A stretch of 64,000 nt of DNA from NCBI GenBank assembly GCA_024663395.1, contig JANFAH010000008.1:1426001-1490000 (forward strand), given 5' to 3'. The notes beneath the pieces are model-generated. The model was not told where the DNA came from. It searched no databases and saw only the letters and a list, made by a program, of their open reading frames with translations. The first letter of the stretch is position 1. Every line of letters starts with the position of its first letter. This document shows, piece after piece, positions 1-11,530 of the stretch. Source of the DNA: Pisolithus tinctorius (lineage: Eukaryota > Basidiomycota > Agaricomycetes > Boletales > Pisolithaceae). Made by a program: the position numbers and the translations under genes.

Positions 1-30
1 AACCCCACGAACAATCCCCTCCAAGTGGCC

Positions 31-1945
31 ATGTCAGACCTAGCAGTTTCACTCGTAAGAGGGCCCCTGATTGGCACCTGCCTGGGTTCATTGTGAGTAC
101 TCGACATTTTGTACCACGTTGAAAACGTTTTCACCTTGCCTTCGGTGTCTGGAATTCTAGCCTGTATGGCACTACGTGTCTGCAAGCATTGTTTTATTTC
201 CAGGCCTATGCCAACGACCGACTGGGCCTGAAACTGACGGTAAGTACCAGTTGTATAGTTTCGTTCATCCAACATACATTGATCAAACCAACGGCAGGTC
301 GCCTTGTTGCTGTAAGCGCGCGTTCGCATTTCCACCTGCATGCACTCGTGATCCCATCCAGTTTTGTTTTCTAGGACACTGGAAACAATCCATGTTGCTC
401 TGTCAATGTGGCTAATGGACTATTATCTCATAAACAACTATGGGAACGAGCGCGTACTGCAATCTGCTACGTGGTTTGTAACCAGCCCATCTGGGTCTTG
501 AAATGAGACACTGATCAGTCCTTCAGGTTTGTTATGGTGATCATTTCATTCCTTATGTCTTCTAGAAACCTGACGAACGCTATCACGCGTACTCTAGGTT
601 ACATATAGTGTCGGAGTACGTCTGACTTCCCTTTGTTTCCGATACCTGCCTAGCGAATGATTACAGTTCATCATCGATTCACTCGTCTACCTGTGAGCAC
701 TATGACTTCTGTGACTGATACTTTTGATTTAAGGGTTTGATAGCTACTTCACATGGAGAATATGGATGTGTAATTTGACCCCTCATGTACTATGGAACCA
801 AAGTTGACAGTCTCGATTTTCAGTTACGGGAAAATTGTGGATTGTTTTCTTCATGGTGGGTTGGCCGAGTGACTGTTATACTAGTTGTTGACCCGTACTC
901 CCCTGGCAGACTTCGGTTGCTCTGGCAAGAATTGGTGGGTGCACCTTCGTATTTCCTTGCCCCCACTAAAGATGGCCCAGCGGGCGGTGTTGCCGCCAGC
1001 ACGCTGAGGTGTGCAGTCCTATTGTTCGCTTCCACCTATTCTAACACCGAACACATTTAGCGTGCTGAGTTCGACATGGGTCTCTTACCTTGAACGTGAC
1101 AGAAGCCTGATCCTTGCCGCGAGTTCTTTCTTCCTGATCGGGGATACTTTTTCAGCATCCGTCATGGCATGGCATCTTAGCAAGAGTCGCGACAATACTC
1201 TGAAGTACCTTGCGTGTTTGGATTTGACAGAGGTGGCACGCTTACGGGAGACCTTTCTTTTTTTTCTGAAGGCTGCAGCCAACGAACCTGTTAGTCACCA
1301 GGTGCATTGCATTCGTCGTAGCATCTGGAGGGATTACAGTGTGATCGCCCTTTCTCCAAAGCTTTCTTAACGTTGATAGAACTGACCTTGTGCTATAGGG
1401 TGGTTGATATCCTCATGCTTGTGTTTGTCAGTCTGCTCGTGTCCAATTATCGCAGGGAGGGGCTGAGATATATGTTTCCATTAGGTGGTAACCCAACCTC
1501 TTGGCTTCGGCTTCGTTGGACCCATGTTTGTCCAGACACGCCGTGCGTCACCTCCATTCCCTAGGACTAATTCATGACATTTGCGACTGATCTCCAGTGT
1601 ACTCCAATTCCCTCCTTGCCTCGTGAGTATTGCGTGCAAATCGACATGGTCTGCGGGCATCGTCTCACATCTCCATTCTTTATTTCGAGACTGAACTTGA
1701 GAAGTGCCCACCAGCAAGCTTACGAAAACGCCTTGTTCAACCCTGTAGAGTTGCCTACGAGATCGATTGTGTTTGCGGCCCCACCCGGTCAACGGTCGAA
1801 TTGTGTTGAGACAGGACAGCTAAGTGACGCGGTATGTGTACGTGTTGGTGGCTGGCTACCGCTGCTCACACCCTCGCTGTGACAGGATAACGGCATAAGC
1901 GAGAACTCACGGCACACAGCTTTGGAAGGTGTAAATGTTTCCTGA
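31..1945 (+). CDS. DUF6534-type seven-helix membrane protein, copy 1
   Basis: Multi-exon gene of the basidiomycete DUF6534 family, predicted plasma-membrane proteins of unknown function. I read exon 1 at 31-92 (MSDLAVSLVRGPLIGTC), exon 2 at 161-239 (LYGTTCLQALFYFQAYANDR), a 14-nt micro-exon at 298-311 (VALL), then 375 onward (ETIHVALSMWLMDYYLINN). Later pieces encode TWRIWM, GKLWIVFFMVGW, SSTWVSYLERD, GDTFSASVMAWHL, LVTRCIAFVVASGGIT and LNLRSAHQQAYENAL; the last short exon ends in TGA at 1943-1945. The helix order and the LYG(I/T)TCLQ..YFQ motif are typical of the family. Exon borders between about 460 and 720 are unsure, and near 870 a one-base difference from copy 2 shifts the donor. The gene starts 31 bp from the window edge, so its promoter is not visible. 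A close paralogue lies at 9310-11280, beyond a LINE insertion. No lesion is obvious, but expression is unproven. Confidence 0.72.
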
Positions 1946-2502
1946 TCATGTCACCATAGTATATGATCCTGCCGTATGTACCTTTCACTGATAGTGGTGT
2001 AGGGGCGGATGTATAGAAATATTGCCAGCCGAGGGAAACGTTAAGAGTTTGGGTGTGGACAACTGTAGCTTAGTGGTTCCTACAAGGGCATTCCGCCTTG
2101 AATCTCCGTACGTTCAACGATACCCGCTCACTTCGAAACGGTAGTCTAATCCCAGCTTGACTCCTCTGAGGCGAGCAATCAGGCAGTTTATGCCCGCATC
2201 GAACGCAGCGTTCGATCGGACCACTCAATATGAGCGGCACCAAGTGTGATCCAGACAGAGGCTTAGTAGGAATGCTCTATCAGATGCGTATCTCGGGCAA
2301 CCACACTGCAATCATACCCCTGCCCGTATGTCACAACGACCACGAGCACCAAGCGATGGGTTTTGGCGCAGATCGCTGGACCCTGTTCACTGCCCCTTCC
2401 GGAGCTGCCGTTATCAGATTGATCTGGGGTTTTCTAGTACTGCTGCTATTCCTAGTATATAACTTGGCGGTGCACTCATTCGCGTCGGAAGACTTGTTGT
2501 AA
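1946..2502. other. Spacer with a tRNA-like A-box/B-box pair
   Basis: No convincing protein gene. At 2066-2077 a sequence matches a pol III A box (TAGCTTAGTGGT). About 45 bp downstream, near 2111-2122, is an imperfect B box (CGTTCAACGATA). That spacing is what a tRNA head would show, but I could not fold an acceptor stem, so this may be a decayed tRNA-derived SINE or chance. The 90-codon frame at 2230-2502 has no recognisable motif. Confidence 0.3.
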
Positions 2503-2512
2503 CGTCATCGAT
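2503..2512 (+). repeat. Left target-site duplication of the LINE
   Basis: CGTCATCGAT here is repeated exactly at 9081-9090, directly after the poly(A) tail. With the preceding AA the duplication could be 12 bp, but those As merge with the tail on the other side. It fixes the 5' end of the element at 2513. Confidence 0.9.
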
Positions 2513-2713
2513 AACGCTCCTTGACTCCGCTCCAAGTGGCACCCCGACTGAGACCCCGAAAAATTTTCCGGACTCCTCAGACCAGCCTTCGAAAGCAGAG
2601 CCCGTCGCAGGCAAAAGCGACGTAAAGTAGCGCCTTTCTCAAATTCGAGCACACTAGCTTAAGCACTCAATACCACCCATAACCCACCCGTACCCACAAC
2701 ACATCCCCGGTAC

Positions 2714-4561
2714 ATGACCTCGACAGGACGAACGTCCTCGAGGTCAAGTTCCCACGCCATGCCTGGACCCCAGCCAGCCCCCCGCACGTCAAACCTTGGC
2801 AAGACCACCAGAAGCAGCGGCCTCTCCCTTGAGGAAATCGTAAACGACCCAGATGCTGAAATAAAGGATTCGGAAACGGCCAAACTATTCCTAGATCAAC
2901 TCTACACGATACAGGGCGAACCGGCCACACCAGAGCACATATCCCACGCCCTATTCTACATCTCGCAGACGAAAGGAGTAAACAACACCCTACGGTCAGC
3001 CATTCGCGCGGCAGCATACCTAGTTAGAGACCTCGCAGCGTTGGAAATCGCCGAGTCCATCACTAAAGCCGTATCAGAGAGATTAGAAACCTCCGTCATC
3101 GCTGCTATTTCCCCTCAAGTCGCCAAGATCCTCTCAGCATCCGAAAACCTGGCTAAAATCAACGAAGACGCAGTAACACTAAGTGGTCACATAACTGAAA
3201 AGGTAGAATCCCTCACCAGCGCAGCCAACAGCACGGAACCCAGCCAACTAGAGAGTAAGGTTCAAGACTTGATAGCTGACATGGGCACGATAAAGGAAAC
3301 ACTAGAGGACATGAAAATCTACATAGCAACCCAGAACCAAGCCCAACCTCACACGCCCTACAGAGACGCACTAACATCAACCCCGTCCAACCCAAACCAG
3401 ATTCCACTGGGCAAGCGCCTCTCGCCGGAATACGCCAAAGCTCACGCCGCCATCAAGGAAAGACAGGTACTAGTAGACCCCGGCAGTAACCACCACCTCC
3501 TAAACAGTAACACCCCGAGGGAAACCGTCATCGACCACATCAAACAAGCGTTGGAAGCGGTGGATAGAATCGACGGACCCGATATGCAATTAAAATCGAT
3601 CGCACAACTCCGCAACAACGGCATCCTCCTCGAACTCAACAGCCAGGAAGCAGCAGCATGGATCAAGGAACCACTCAACAGAGCGACTTTCCTAGCGAAG
3701 TTAGGAGGCGAAGCCGTGGTCAAGGACCGGCACTACAACATAGTAATACCCTTCTTCCCAATCGCAATGGACACCGAAAAGCCAGAAACACTCCGCGACA
3801 TGGAAAATGCGAACAACATCCCGCAAGGATCGATCGCCCAAATCAAATGGATCAAAGACCCAGCCAAGCGTGCCCCCAACCAGCGAGTCGCACATGCACT
3901 CGCTTCTCTTACTTCCCCCGAAGTCGCTAACCAATTACTCAGGGACGGCTTCTACTGGGGCTTCGACAGGCTCCGCCCCCACAAAGACAAAAAGGAGCCG
4001 GTAAGATGCTTGAAATGCCAACGCATCGGGCACCTGGCCAGAGACTGCAAACAAGCAGAAGACACATGTGGAATATGCGCGCAGGCCCATCGCACGCAAG
4101 ATTGTGAATCCACCACGCACTACTGCATAAACTGTCAAAACGACTCTCACCCCAGCACTGACAGGAACTGCCCAGACCTAGCCAGAAGACGTAACGCCAT
4201 GGACGACCGCACCCCAGAGAACCGCATGCCTTACTTCCCAACCGCCGAAGAGTGGACCCACGTCGAGTTACCGCCAAGACCGACAAACCCAATCATACCG
4301 ACGAGACCCCCAATCACACAACCACCCGCCCCAAACCAATTCAGGCAAATGACCTTAGGCGAAGCAGCAAACATCCGAACCAACCCACCAAAACGTGGCC
4401 AAAGCAGCAGGATTAGAGGAGGTAGAGGCGGTCCCATCACGCGCTACTTCTTGACGCGCAACAACCCCACCCCTGGAGGCCCAACTCCAACTCAACCCGC
4501 CCCCGAGATCACACCACAGCCAGCTAATCCAGACACCACCCCCTCCCTAATCGATGCCTGA
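2714..4561 (+). CDS. LINE ORF1, gag-like nucleic-acid-binding protein
   Basis: Single 615-codon frame. The N-terminal half is polar and helical (about residues 40-220), consistent with a multimerising region. A mid-portion (about residues 240-420) may hold the RNA-binding core. Around residues 433-480 come CCHC-type zinc knuckles: CLKCQRIGHLARDC, then CGICAQAHRTQDC, then a third Cys/His cluster beginning CINCQND. The C-terminus is rich in proline and arginine, with an RGG-like stretch near residue 565. The family role is to bind element RNA and form the retrotransposition particle with ORF2 protein. The start is the first ATG of the frame after a 200-bp leader. The stop codon at 4559-4561 overlaps the ORF2 start at 4554. 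Confidence 0.9.
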   Translation: MTSTGRTSSRSSSHAMPGPQPAPRTSNLGKTTRSSGLSLEEIVNDPDAEIKDSETAKLFLDQLYTIQGEPATPEHISHALFYISQTKGVNNTLRSAIRAAAYLVRDLAALEIAESITKAVSERLETSVIAAISPQVAKILSASENLAKINEDAVTLSGHITEKVESLTSAANSTEPSQLESKVQDLIADMGTIKETLEDMKIYIATQNQAQPHTPYRDALTSTPSNPNQIPLGKRLSPEYAKAHAAIKERQVLVDPGSNHHLLNSNTPRETVIDHIKQALEAVDRIDGPDMQLKSIAQLRNNGILLELNSQEAAAWIKEPLNRATFLAKLGGEAVVKDRHYNIVIPFFPIAMDTEKPETLRDMENANNIPQGSIAQIKWIKDPAKRAPNQRVAHALASLTSPEVANQLLRDGFYWGFDRLRPHKDKKEPVRCLKCQRIGHLARDCKQAEDTCGICAQAHRTQDCESTTHYCINCQNDSHPSTDRNCPDLARRRNAMDDRTPENRMPYFPTAEEWTHVELPPRPTNPIIPTRPPITQPPAPNQFRQMTLGEAANIRTNPPKRGQSSRIRGGRGGPITRYFLTRNNPTPGGPTPTQPAPEITPQPANPDTTPSLIDA

Positions 4562-7500
4562 ACGCCCAACACGAACTAATACGCTAACCAAACTACGCAT
4601 ATGGCAACAAAATCTTAACACATCCCACACCGCGCTACATTCGCTAATAAACAGTCAAATAGCAGATGAATGGGACGTTATCACCATTCAAGAACCTCCA
4701 ATCGATCAAATCGGCAACATACGGGCCAACACCCACTGGAGGGTCGTCTATCCATCGACTAAACTTACGCAAAACACCAAACCCCGAGCGGTAACCTTAG
4801 TTAACGCCAAAATAAGTACTAACTCTTGGGAACAGATCACCTTCCCCTCAGCGGACATCGTCGTAATGCAACTGAGGACCACGAAAGACACGTATACGAT
4901 ATTTAACATATACAACGACTGCACACACGATCGGACGCTAGAGACCCTAGGCACCTTCCTGACAGCGAACATAGAGAGGATCAGACCAACAGCGAACGAT
5001 CACATGCTGTGGCTAGGAGATTTCAACAGGCACCACCCTTTATGGGACGAGGATCGCAACCACCATCTGTTCACAGCAAGGGCACTCGGATCCGCCCAGA
5101 AGCTACTCGAACTAATAGCAGACTACGGACTAGTACAAGCTTTGCCCAAAGGCATACCCACTCTTCAATCGTCCTCCACAGGTAACTGGACGCGCCCGGA
5201 CAACGTGTTCTGCACGGAGTCAACAATGGAACACCTGGTTAGCTGTGACACAAGTCCGGAAGAAAGAGGTCCCAACACAGACCACGTCCCGATCCTAACG
5301 TGCTTCGAAGCAGACCTCTCCCCGTCCATGACGACCCCAACCTACAACTATCGGGACGTAGACTGGAAAGAATTCAACAAGACGCTGAAGACGGAGCTCG
5401 CCAAGCTCGGCCCCCCGAGGGAAATCGCAAACGAACAAGAGTTCCAGAGAAAATCGAGAGGGATCGAATCAGCGTTGCGAAGCACACTGGAGAAAGCAGT
5501 ACCAAAGTCACGACCACACCCGCATGTGAAGCGATGGTGGACGAAGGAGCTGACGACCCTACGCAACGAACTTAAAACGCTAAGTAAAACCTCTCATGCA
5601 TTCCGCGCCATCCGCGATCACGAAAGCCACAGCCAACGGAAAGACAAGGCGAAAGCCTACGACAAAGCCATCCAAGAAGCAAAGAAAAACCACTGGAGAA
5701 ACTGGCTGGAAGAAGTGGGAAACGGCGACCTCTGGATAGCAAACGGATACATATCCAAACCCTACGGCGATGGAAGCAGAGCCAGAATACCAACGCTCAA
5801 GAAGACCGATGAAAACGGCAACGTAACATCAGCAAACTCCAATGAAGACAAGAGCAAGATGTTTGCGCAAGCACTGTTCCCACCACCCCCAACCCAGTCA
5901 TCGGTACCACAAAACTACGACTACCCAGAACCTGCAACACCGTGGACCCCCATTACAAAGGACCAACTCATTCGCACAGTCAAGAACCTCAACCCTTACA
6001 AAGCGCCAGGGCCAGACGGTGTAGCAAACATAGTTTTCCAGAGATCACCGGTATTACTCGATTACTTACTACACTCCTTCAACGCAGTGTTCAACCTACG
6101 GACATACTACGATCCCTGGAGGGAATCGACCACGGTCATACTCCGTAAGCCAGGCAAACCCGATTACACGACCCCAAAAGCGTATCGACCAATAGCGTTG
6201 CTCAACACCACGGCCAAACTACTATCGGCGATAGTAGCAGAACGCACATCACACATCCTGGAAAAACACCAGCTGCTACCGGCTACCCACTTCGGGGGCA
6301 GACCAGGACGCTCAACCGAGGACTCGCTACTACTGCTCGAGACAACCATACGACACGCATGGCGACAAAGGCAGGTAGTATCCGCCCTATTCCTGGACAT
6401 CGAAGGAGCGTTCCCCAACGCGGTCACGGATCGCTTGCTACATAACATGAGGAAGAGACGACTTCCCTTAGACATAGTACGCTACACGGAACGATTGCTA
6501 ACAAACAGGAAAACCAAACTACGATTTGACGATTACGAGTCCAACTGGTTCCACATCAAAAACGGCATCGGACAAGGTGACCCCCTGTCAATGATCCTAT
6601 ACGTCATCTACAGCGCAGACTTGGTAGAAACAGCGAAAGGTAGGAAGGAACTAACCCTAGCCTTTGTAGATGATACGGCATTCATCGCCATAGGCAAGAA
6701 CTTCGAGGACACCCACGCAACGCTGCTTGACATGATGGAGCGAGAGGAAGGGGGCTTCGAGTGGTCCGATAAGCATAACTCACGTTTCGAAACAAGCAAA
6801 TTCGCACTTATGGATTTCACACTCAACAGAGACAAGCCCAAACCGCCACTGACGATAAGAGGTGCGACAATAACATCCACGGCGACCCACAGATTCCTAG
6901 GAGTAATCCTCGACCAAGAACTGAGGTGGAAAACACAAGCAGCACACGCAATAGCAAAAGGCATGAAACAGGCCCTACTACTCAGAAGAATATCCGCATC
7001 GTCATGGGGAGTACCGATGAAGCTAATGCGTCAACTCTATCAAACGGTAGTTGTACCGAAAACAATGTACGCCGCGCCAGTGTGGATCCAACCAGCCTAC
7101 ACCGGCGATCACAAAGCCAGAACAAGAGGATCGAAAGGAATAGCTAACCGTCTTCTCTCAGTACAGAGAACAGCAGCCATAGCGATCACGGGTGCCATGA
7201 AGACCACCCCCACCGACACTCTCTTAGCCCACGCACACATCCCTCCTGCGCCACTCCTCATACAACATACATTATACAAGGCAACGCTCCGACTCTCGAC
7301 GCTACCAAACGAACACCCCCTCCACACGCACATCAGGAAAATCGCCAAAACTAACGTCAAACGACATAGAGCAGCTCTCCACCGTCTAATACACGACATG
7401 AAAATCAACCCAAAGCAGGTGGAAACTATCAACCCATGCCCAACCCCGCCCTCGGAACGCCCGCTGCACACAACCGTCATTGCCTCAAGCAAAAAAGAAG

Positions 7501-8492
7501 CGATCGAGGACCTGGCAAAAATAAGGGACCCCACCTTAGTCTTCACCGACGGATCAAGCACAGAAGAAGGAGTAGGAGCGGCAGCAGCCCTATACGTAGA
7601 CCACCAACACATAACCACGCTACGATACCACCTGGGCAACGCCTCACAACACACTGTGTTTGAGGCGGAAGCGGCAGCGCTAGTACTCGCGGCACACCTC
7701 CTCGCGACCAGGGAAGAGGTCACGTTCCCGGCCACCATACTGGCCGACAACCAAGCGGCAATCAAATCGAGTGAGTGACCGTCAGCGAAATCCGGACACT
7801 ATCTACTGACGCATTTCAGATCGACAATCCAAGAAATCACCGCCAATGAACACTTAACAAGAAAAAGCATCACACTGCGCTGGGTAGCAGGACATATGGA
7901 GGTAGAAGGCAACGAGCTCACAGACGAAGAGGCAAAAAGAGCAGCGAAGGGAGCCGACTTCGCCAGCCAGCAACAAGCACTCCCACCAGCGCTGAGAAAA
8001 AACCTGCCGTATAGCGTAGCTGCCCTCAAGCAGTCGCACGCTGCAAAACTAAAAGCTCTGTGGACACAAATCTGGAAGAAATCCCCCCGCTACGAGAAGA
8101 TATCCAACATCGACCCTCACCTCCCCAAAGACTCGTTCATGAAGCTAGCTGCCTCCCTACCCAAAAAGCTAACGAGCCTGTACATGCACCTTCGCACGGG
8201 ACATGCACCGCTTAACAAACATCTATTCCGGCTCAAACGCAGCGACACCCCCACATGCCTCCAATGCGGGGGAACCAGACCAGAAAGCGTACATCATTTC
8301 CTATTTCAATGCCCCCGATACGTCAGAGAACGTCACATACTGCAAAGAGCTCTAGGGAGAGACGCCACCTCCTCGTCCTTCCTACTATCCAACCCAAAAG
8401 CTCGGCCACACCTACTCAAATACGTAGATGCCACCAAACGGTTCCAACATACACTCGGTGAGGTACAAACACACGACCGCGACATAAGATAA
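4554..8492 (+). pseudogene. LINE ORF2 (endonuclease-RT-RNase H) with one in-frame TGA
   Basis: Reading starts at ATG 4554, overlapping the ORF1 stop by 8 nt (ATGCCTGA). An APE-type endonuclease spans about residues 12-250 (WQQNLNTS, ITIQEPP, WLGDFNRHHPLW, NTDHVPIL). The reverse transcriptase spans about 470-760 (NPYKAPGPDGV, YRPIALLNTT, FLDIEGAFPN, GIGQGDPLS and catalytic FVDDT near residue 704). RNase H starts near residue 997 (FTDGSSTEEG, ADNQAAI). TGA at 7776-7778 stops the frame at residue 1074 inside RNase H. The same frame then runs on to 8492 with PSAKSGHYL, WVAGHMEVEGNELTD and a C-terminal CLQC..H..C zinc motif. The TGA replaces what was probably an Arg CGA codon, a C-to-T change. Without that stop the product would be about 1,312 aa. 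The truncated form lacks the end of RNase H and the zinc motif. Confidence 0.9.
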
Positions 8493-9080
8493 CGCAAAGG
8501 CACAGGTACACGTTCAAAGTCAAACACGAGACACGCTACATGACAGAACCACTCGTGCGTCACAGGACGCCCCTCACACCTCTCCCACTCCCACTCCATA
8601 CTCCCCTACATCCCCCTCCCCTCACACACATGACACACACGACACAAACCCACCAGGCATCCCATTTCATGCCGCTCACCTCCCGATCCTACACCCCAAC
8701 CGTTCACATGTCATACAAGAACACCACTCCCTCGACACATCGTACCATATAAAACCATGACAGCCCCACTCAACCGGACATGTAAGAACGCGCTCAAACC
8801 CAAATTCGTCGGCCACACGGCCGCCGCTCTGTGTAGTTAGAACTACTCGACTAGCCGAAGTACTAAACCACCCTTACCGCAAAGGCGGAGTGTCTAAAAC
8901 GGCCGGCGGGAACGGAGGACTAATGGGGAACCGAAGGTTCTGCCATTAGGGCATTCACTCGCTGGTAAGGTGTGGTAGGCCACAGGGGGCCTTGCTAGAT
9001 CGATAACTAAGGTAGAATAGTGCAACATAGGGTAGTTACACCCTCAGGCACTTTAATTCGAAAAAAAAAAAAAAAAAAAA
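8493..9080 (+). other. LINE 3' UTR and poly(A) tail
   Basis: No coding sequence. The last 250 bp include a GC-rich stretch around 8880-8925 (GGCGGAGTGTCTAAAACGG) that recurs in decayed form at about 40690-40720. The element ends with 20 consecutive As at 9061-9080, followed at once by the target-site duplication. Confidence 0.85.
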
Positions 9081-9090
9081 CGTCATCGAT
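9081..9090 (+). repeat. Right target-site duplication of the LINE
   Basis: Exact copy of the 10-bp sequence at 2503-2512, immediately 3' of the poly(A) tail. Confidence 0.9.
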
Positions 9091-9309
9091 GAGTTATATA
9101 ACCCCCGATAGCTTGCAGCATGTAGTACTTTGCTATTGTTATCAAAATAATACCCGATGTTGTCTTGTTGATGAACGTGTGCATCGTGTACCATGTCCGT
9201 AGTCGGACCTTCCATAGTTCCACGCCTGGCCCCGCAATCTCATTGTCCAACATCTTCCATGAGGTTTTCTACATGAACTCCTCGACGAACAACCCGTTCC
9301 AGTGACCAC

Positions 9310-11280
9310 ATGTCTGTAGCTTCGCTCTTAAGAGGGCCTCTCATCGGCACCTGTCTAGCCTCGCTGTAAGTGCTCGAGCCTCGAGGTCGGTACGAGGTTG
9401 AGGATGGAGTTCTTACCTTGCTCTCTGGGTGTTTTTGGATCTTAGCCTGTATGGTATTACATGTCTGCAAGCATTTTTCTACTTTCAAACCTATGTCAAC
9501 GATCGGAGGGGCCTGAAATTGACGGTGAGTACGACATTCTGTCCGTGTGATTCGTTTCAAGGCAGACCCTTAGTCGGCTGTGGCAGGTCGCGTTATTGCT
9601 GTCAGTACGCCCTTTCATATATCAGTGCCTGCGTACTGCCTACATACTCTCCCATTCATGACATTATTGTTTGTGTGTTTCTAGGACACTGGAAACGATC
9701 CATGTTGCTTTGTCGATATGGCTCGTGGACAACTATCTCGTCGTCAACTATGCCAATGAACGTGCACTACAATCTGCTACCTGGTTCAGTACTCATCCGT
9801 CGCTCACCCTTGGACAGAGAATGCTGATTGAGTTCTTGCTTCCCAAAGGTTGACTACGGTAACTTTTTTTCTTCGCATGTTCTGCAATACGAGACGAGTC
9901 ATGCCCATCCATCTATGCTTCAGGTCACATTTTGTATCGGAGTATGTTCAGTTCCCCGTTTGTTGGCGGTACCCCGCCTGACGAAAGACTTCAGTTCCTC
10001 ATCGATTTAGTCGTTTACTTGTGAGTACTGGCTAGTGTCCCCTTTTTTTCGGTTTTTGACATCAGCATTTAACAGTTACTTCACATGGAGAATATGGATG
10101 TGTAAATCGACGTTCCATTGGACAAACACGCTAGAGCTGACGGTCATTGCATTTTTAGTTACGAGCAAATTATGGATCGTTATCTTCATGGTGGGTTGGC
10201 AAGTGACTGTCGTAACTGCTACTCATGCTCCTTGAATCTTGATAGATTTTTATGGCACTTGCACGAACGAGTAGGTATACTTGATACACCCCGCTGCTGC
10301 CACTAACAAAAAATTCCCAGCGCTCAGCATTATTGCCTGTATACTGAGGTATACAGCCTCCCTCGTCAGCTCACCACTTTGGCTGATACCCGAGCCCATC
10401 TAGCGTACTAAGTTCGACATGGGTCTCCTACCTTGAACAATATAGAACCCTGATTATCACCTCGAATATCCTTTTCATTATCGGAGATGCGTTTTCAGCC
10501 TCCATCATGGCTTGGTATCTTAACAGGACTCGTGATCACGCATTAAGGTACGTATATTATTGCCCTAACTTTTTGACAGATCTGCTGGTGCTCAAGGGGA
10601 CTTTCTTTCTCTCTGAAGAACGACCCTGATCCTCAATAGACTTCTTGTGTTCGCTGTTGCAACGGGAGGAATTACAGTGTAATCGCACTTTTCTCGGGGT
10701 GTTCATGACATGAATCGAACTGATCTTGCATCATAGGTTGGTTGATATCATTGCCCTCGTACTTGTCAGTCTACTTTCTGTGGAGATTTCAGGGAGTGGC
10801 TAAGATATATGCGTGCTTCTATCAGACCCTAGCCCAACCTCTCAGCCTCGCTTTTACCGCAGCCATCCTTGTGCAAACACGTCGTAAGTTACATAGATTA
10901 TTCCCTTCCCTTTCCCTTATACTCACCTCGTGATATATAACCCCCAGTCTACGCTAATTCTCTCCTTGTATCGTGAGTGCTGCATATAAACTACCGACTT
11001 GAACAAATTTTGTCTCACGTTTTTTCATTTTGAGGCTGAATTTGAGAAACGCCAACAAGAGAGTTTATGAGAATGCCATAAATACTCCATCGGTGGAGCT
11101 GCCTATGACATCACTCGCGTTCGCGCCATATTCTACAGAGACGGGACGCTCAAGTGAAGTGGTACGTTAGAGTTGTTCGATAGCTGGCTACTTGTGCTTA
11201 CAAGCCCTTCCTGCTTTCAGGCGAGTGGTGTAGGCAAGGAGTCGTGGCATACAGCCTCTGGAAGTGGGAACATTTCTTGA
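9310..11280 (+). CDS. DUF6534-type seven-helix membrane protein, copy 2
   Basis: Paralogue of the gene at 31-1945 with the same exon layout: MSVASLLRGPLIGTCLASL from 9310, LYGITCLQAFFYFQTYVNDR, the 14-nt micro-exon at 9587-9600 (gtcgcgttattgct), then ETIHVALSIWLVDNYLVVNY. Further pieces encode FLIDLVVY, YFTWRIWI, SKLWIVIFMVGWQ, SSTWVSYLEQ, GDAFSASIMAWYL, LILNRLLVFAVATGGIT and LNLRNANKRVYENAINT. The final exon is 11221-11280 (ASGVGKESWHTASGSGNIS, TGA). The ATG at 9310 is chosen because TGA lies in frame 36 bp upstream and it matches copy 1. A membrane protein of unknown role. Splicing around 9780-9980 is unresolved. The 14-nt exon and its borders are conserved with copy 1, which argues that the model is real. 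Confidence 0.75.
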
Positions 11281-11530
11281 TACTGTCACATCGACGATAC
11301 ATACTGCCTACTAGCGTAAATGCCCCCCACACTAGGGATACTTTTGTTGCATTGTCAGCGGATACTAGTAATTATACAGGTATTCCTGAATCGGGTGCGG
11401 AATAACAGGGAAACGAGAATACAATAGGATTTAGGGCTCCGCGGACACGAAAGATAGGGCAAGCAAGCCATCCTTCAAAATCCTACAAGAAACGCAAACG
11501 CGTCGTGCACACACATATTCACCTCTACGA

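Larger units (their letters stand above)
2513..9080 (+). mobile_element. Full-length Tad1/I-like non-LTR retrotransposon
   Basis: A 6.57-kb LINE flanked by an exact 10-bp target-site duplication and ending in 20 As (9061-9080). It has a 5' UTR of about 200 bp, ORF1 (gag-like, zinc knuckles), ORF2 (endonuclease, reverse transcriptase, RNase H, C-terminal zinc motif) and a 3' UTR of about 570 bp. A 5' end reaching the duplication, a clean tail and almost unbroken frames indicate a recent full-length insertion. It sits between two tandem DUF6534-type genes and appears to interrupt neither. The only clear lesion is an in-frame TGA in the RNase H domain. A decayed relative of its 3' UTR lies near 40.6-40.77 kb. 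Presence of RNase H with an APE-type endonuclease points to the I/Tad1 group; the exact clade needs a phylogeny. Confidence 0.95.

Noticed and set aside
2066..2140. A tRNA gene
   Set aside because: A- and B-box-like sequences have good spacing, but no acceptor stem or anticodon arm could be paired.
7109..7765. A 218-codon minus-strand frame inside the LINE
   Set aside because: Complement of ORF2; low-complexity composition, no motif.
7770..7818. A possible GTGAGT..CAG intron removing the TGA in LINE ORF2
   Set aside because: Splicing to the CAG at 7818 shifts the downstream frame, while unspliced sequence on both sides stays in one frame and matches RNase H family sequence. A nonsense change is simpler.
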